From: Raphanus sativus
Lineage: Eukaryota; Streptophyta; Magnoliopsida; Brassicales; Brassicaceae
Direction of reading: 5' to 3'
Assembly: GCF_000801105.2 (NCBI RefSeq)
Contig: NC_079515.1
Location: 1,302,001-1,366,000, forward strand
DNA length: 64,000 nucleotides
Position numbers and translations under genes: made by a program. Numbering within the stretch: the stretch's first letter is position 1; every line of letters starts with the position of its first letter. Below are positions 60,945-64,000 of the stretch, piece after piece. The notes under the pieces are model-generated. The model did no database searches and had not been told where the DNA came from. It was given only the letters and a program-made list of their open reading frames with translations.

Positions 60945-61306
60945 ATGGATATCGTAATCGAACACAACCCTTCAAGCATAAAGTTATCTGAACTTGGAGT
61001 CATGTCATGGCCTAAGTAAGTATCAAACAAGCACATACTCTGTTTCAATCCCTCATGTTACTGGTTAATAACATGATGAATTTATATAGATGGTCTTGTC
61101 AGCCGGGGAGATATGCATTGGTGTTTGAAGAAAGAGAGACATGCTATTTGGTGAAGGGAAAGGTGAAGGTGTATCCAAAGGGTTCATCATCAGAGTTTGT
61201 AGAGTTTGGTGCAGGAGACCTTGTGACCATCCCCAAGGGACTTAGCTGCACTTGGGAAGTATCTCTTTTCATCGACAAACACTACAAGTTCGATCCTCCT
61301 ACTTAA
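60945..61306 (+). CDS. Small RmlC-type cupin protein
   Basis: Two coding exons, 60945-61015 and 61090-61306 (donor AA|GTAAGT, acceptor TATAG), giving 95 residues. The whole protein is one cupin-3 (DUF861-type) barrel: SWPKWSCQPGRYALVFEE, the strand pair ETCYLVKGKVKVYP, then FGAGDLVTIPKGLSCTWEV, which carries the GDxxxxPxG cupin box 2 pattern. Box 1 is reduced, with ETCYLVKG keeping the Glu but lacking the usual His pair, so a bound metal is uncertain. Proteins of this size in plants are soluble and mostly uncharacterised; the position agrees with At3g04300. The ATG chosen is the one from which the cupin reads; an in-frame ATG 37 codons upstream would add an unlikely hydrophobic leader. Confidence 0.88.
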
Positions 61307-62592
61307 TTTTTCCTTACTTACGATCTAGGTTTGGGTTAGTCTTTATAACCAGGAAGCATATAAGATTATGTATTCAGACTAATAAAGTATAGAAGACAAT
61401 GCTTAGGATATGTACAAAAGCTCCTCCTAGAGTTATGTTTCTTTGTTTGCCAGAACTATAATCTCAGAGTATAAGCCCTCTAGCTAGTTCAGAGAGACTA
61501 AGGTAAAGGGGGTTTTAGCTCATGGGAGTAACTGTATTCCTAAGCTTCTGGAAATTCGTCTGAAGTATCACAGATAAGAGTTCCAGATTCGTGCTAATGA
61601 AAAGTTGCTAATGCTAACTTGAGGATTCCCAAATAAACTGATATTGTTCTTTATTCGTAAACGATCATTATCAAAAGATTCTTATCATGAGGCCATTGGT
61701 TATTATCACTAACAAACACATCGAAAGAAAGCATTTGAATGATATTAATATTAACATGGGAAAGCATATATTCTAGCAGTATTGCTCCCTGACTAGATAA
61801 AGTAGAGAAGAGGATGCACTCTCAAATCTAACATACTAAATTTCAGTAGCAGCATCTGGTACTCCATCATCAATTATTAGTGCTGATTATAAAAAAGAAA
61901 ATTAAGATGATACTTCAGGCTGTACAAATAAGAACCATCACACTTTTTGTATTTATAGAAACTCAAATCTCTACAGAATATCCTTTAAACTCTAAGTTAC
62001 AAGATGAATGAAAGCTAACCTTTAGGATACCAGGAAGACTGATTTCATCTGAAAGCTATAAAGGGCTCAAAATAACAGTTTTGGTCCATGAACTCAAAAA
62101 GGGGAAAGCACCAAAACTAGCATCCTCAAGAGCAATGGCTTCTCCTTAACTCTCCACCGCGGACTAGCATATCTTCTCTTGAACTGTTGCTTTGGAAGAA
62201 CATTCTCGCTTGAAGGAATCTCATTCGCCATTGTTAAGTGATTAGCTTATCATCTTTTTAATGCTTATGTTAAACATATACTGCAACGACCAAGTTACGG
62301 TTACGTTTAAACCGTAATCTTCCAAACGACATCGTCCAGACGACCAGAATGTACTTGGAAGCAGTGATGAATATATTGTACACAGACATGTAGCAGTAAG
62401 AACAATAAGAGACATGTCCCAAGAAAAATAAGAGATCAGGACAAGAATTCAGTTTTAAAAATGAATCCTCAAGTCTCAAGCTTGGTAGCTAAACTAGTCT
62501 CAAGTGACAAATCTGGTGAACAAAAGAACAAAACTTGCAATCTGCAGGAAGTTTTACTCTGTCATCAAACTCTATGTTCTCCATGGGTCTCT
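61307..62592. other. Spacer between cupin and FTSHi5
   Basis: Contains both 3' UTRs (convergent genes). The only coding hint is the small frame at 62094-62231. Confidence 0.5.
62094..62231 (-). CDS. Small ORF of 45 codons in ideal start context, unrecognised
   Basis: The start reads AACAATGGCG, the optimal plant initiation context. The product is basic (MANEIPSSENVLPKQQ, FKRRYASPRWRVKEKPLLL...). No family recognised. It may be the first exon of a spliced gene, since GT sites follow GGAGA and TGCTA, or chance. Confidence 0.25.
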   Translation of the reverse strand: MANEIPSSENVLPKQQFKRRYASPRWRVKEKPLLLRMLVLVLSPF

Positions 62593-64000
62593 CTAGGTTT
62601 GTGTACCAAGAAGCACGGTTTCTGAAGAATCTCCGGCATCAAGAAAACTCCTTGACAATGGCTGCAACAGGAACAAATCAAACCATACAAGAGATATGAA
62701 TAGAGAGAAGATAGCATTTCTTTTTTTATCAAGGCCATGTAACTTTGTGGTCTATGGTTAATTTGTTTTTTGAGTTTGTCGATAACGATATGGAGTGATG
62801 GTAGTGATACTTGCCTCGTTGTAATTGGTTCCAGAGAGAAAGAAAGGTTCCTTCTCCCGAACCCCACCATTCTCATGAACAAGTCTTTCTAGATCCTGCA
62901 AAACAAGCGAAGAAACCAAAAATGTTTAAGATTTGTTTATGGAGAGGTGTCTGGAACATCCTTCACTCGAATACTCAATTGCACAATGGTTCCAACATCG
63001 TGAAGATTTTACCTTTCGGGTCAATATCTCAAATTCGAGCAGCTCCTCAGTGATTTTCTCAAGGACACGTCGATTTTTGAGGAGCATTCCCTTTGCCTTT
63101 TCGTACGCTAAGTCATAAATCTGAAGAGCAAATAAGATGATGTTAATTCTACAGTTAGCCTTGGACAATGCTTTAACCAACTGAAACGCCAAGCTGGAAG
63201 AAAACTGTTAAAGGCTATGAGACATGGCAACTAGAGAGTAAAACAAACCTTTTCAACTTTACTAGCCATTTCGTATTCGTGATGGTTTCCCATACTCAAA
63301 GCTGATACCTGCTCCATTGAATCGAATACATCAAAGAGGATCAAAAAGAGTATAAGTCAATCAGGTGTCAGATGAGACATCAGAATGAACGGAAACTGAA
63401 CGCAAGTTTTATTTAGCATCTTGGTTCAGTGGTTTCAGACAACTAATCTTACGAAAGGAATACTAATGTCGAATTTAAGAAAGACGTTTACCGCGTTAGT
63501 GGCATAGTAGACAGCAGGACTGTCATCGGGTCCCCAGCCATACTGAAGTACCATCCGTGTTGCAATCTGTGGTACATGCCGCAAATTATAATCATATTGG
63601 CGACGGCATATTTAGTATTTAGACAACAGGTTGGTGCAAAAAGAGTAGAGAGAGTTTACCTCTTGCGCTTGTGTTATCTCTGAGGACGAAAGAAAATTTT
63701 CTTCTCCAAGAGGAAGAAGCATTTGGGATGCAATGTGAGATCCAAAGCAGAAAACGAGCTTCTTTTCAAGATATGATCTTGATTCGGTATTCCCACTTGC
63801 AGAGCCACCACTTGTGACCTTGGTGATCTTTGTGCACCCAATTCCTTCCCATGAACTAGGCTCAAGCCACAGATTGTCTACGACATCGAAGTTTGGTATT
63901 AGAAGTGCGATCAGAGCACGACCAGCAGCCCAGACAGCATGTGGGAACTTTGTCTCCCTCGTCCAATCAACAGGAGGATTCAAAAGTTCTATTCCATTGC
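62593..64000 (-). CDS. FTSHi5: FtsH-like inactive protease FTSHi5 (EMB2458), C-terminal part, cut by window edge
   Basis: Six exons visible on the minus strand: 64000-63660 (partial), 63566-63492, 63308-63249, 63120-63013, 62895-62815 and 62661-62593, together about 240 residues in consistent phase. The part seen is the C-terminal M41-type region of an FtsH homolog: HAVWAAGRALIALLIPNFD, LEKKLVFCFGSHIASQMLLPLGEENFLSSSEITQAQEIATRMVLQYGWG, NHHEYEMASKVEKIYDLAYEKAKGMLLKN and ELLEFEILTRKDLERLV (each in shorter blocks). The usual zinc-binding HEAGHA is replaced by HAVWAA, so it is proteolytically inactive. In Arabidopsis the At3g04340 product is part of the Ycf2-FtsHi AAA motor at the chloroplast inner envelope and is embryo-essential. 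The fifth visible exon ends in a GC donor (GAG|GCAAGT), a GC-AG intron. The AAA domain lies off-window. Confidence 0.9.

Overview
The window is nuclear DNA of a Brassicaceae plant, probably Brassica-like. The evidence is plant intron-rich genes (GT-AG introns), an AT-rich intergenic background, Ty1/copia, hAT, Harbinger, Stowaway, Helitron and SINE relics, and a gene order I recognise from memory as collinear with the top of Arabidopsis chromosome 3 (about At3g04100 to At3g04340). In order: an AGL57-like MADS gene, GAPC1, a PPR gene, an ankyrin gene, the minor-spliceosome gene U11-48K, a TIR-NBS-LRR (TNL) gene, RPS16, ARR22, LTL1, a one-domain cupin, and the 3' end of FTSHi5. No search was run; these identities rest on reading the translations.

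Layout. 1-1638 is the 3' end of a copia retrotransposon. 2-12.6 kb holds five gene models in ordinary spacing, with one complete non-autonomous hAT element (3325-3957, 8-bp target duplication). 12.1-40.45 kb is a tandem array of four units, each derived from [ankyrin 3' end - U11-48K - TNL]. Only unit 2 keeps an intact U11-48K (20326-22856) and an intact TNL (23569-27549). The other three TNLs carry different lesions, and the other three U11-48K copies are progressively smaller relics. 40.5-54.4 kb contains RPS16, a response-regulator pseudogene interrupted by a Harbinger-type MITE, an intact ARR22-like gene, a tRNA-derived SINE and long AT-rich spacers. 54.4-64 kb contains LTL1 (five exons), the cupin and the last exons of FTSHi5.

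How the genes relate. Most are unlinked housekeeping functions kept together by synteny: glycolysis, 40S ribosome, minor spliceosome, organelle RNA processing, chloroplast import motor and cuticle/salt-related lipase. The TNLs are intracellular immune receptors; their amplification and decay is the main local event, and it dragged the neighbouring splicing-factor gene along.

The least expected signal is a swarm of ultra-short poly(A)-tailed insertions. Seventeen loci were found (one of them a segmental-duplication copy of another), dense between 43 and 59 kb. Each has an insert of about 5-35 nt, usually ending in C followed by an A run, between direct repeats of 9-17 bp. One is proven to be an insertion by empty sites in the three paralogous TNL flanks. 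They look like extremely 5'-truncated LINE/SINE retroposition events.
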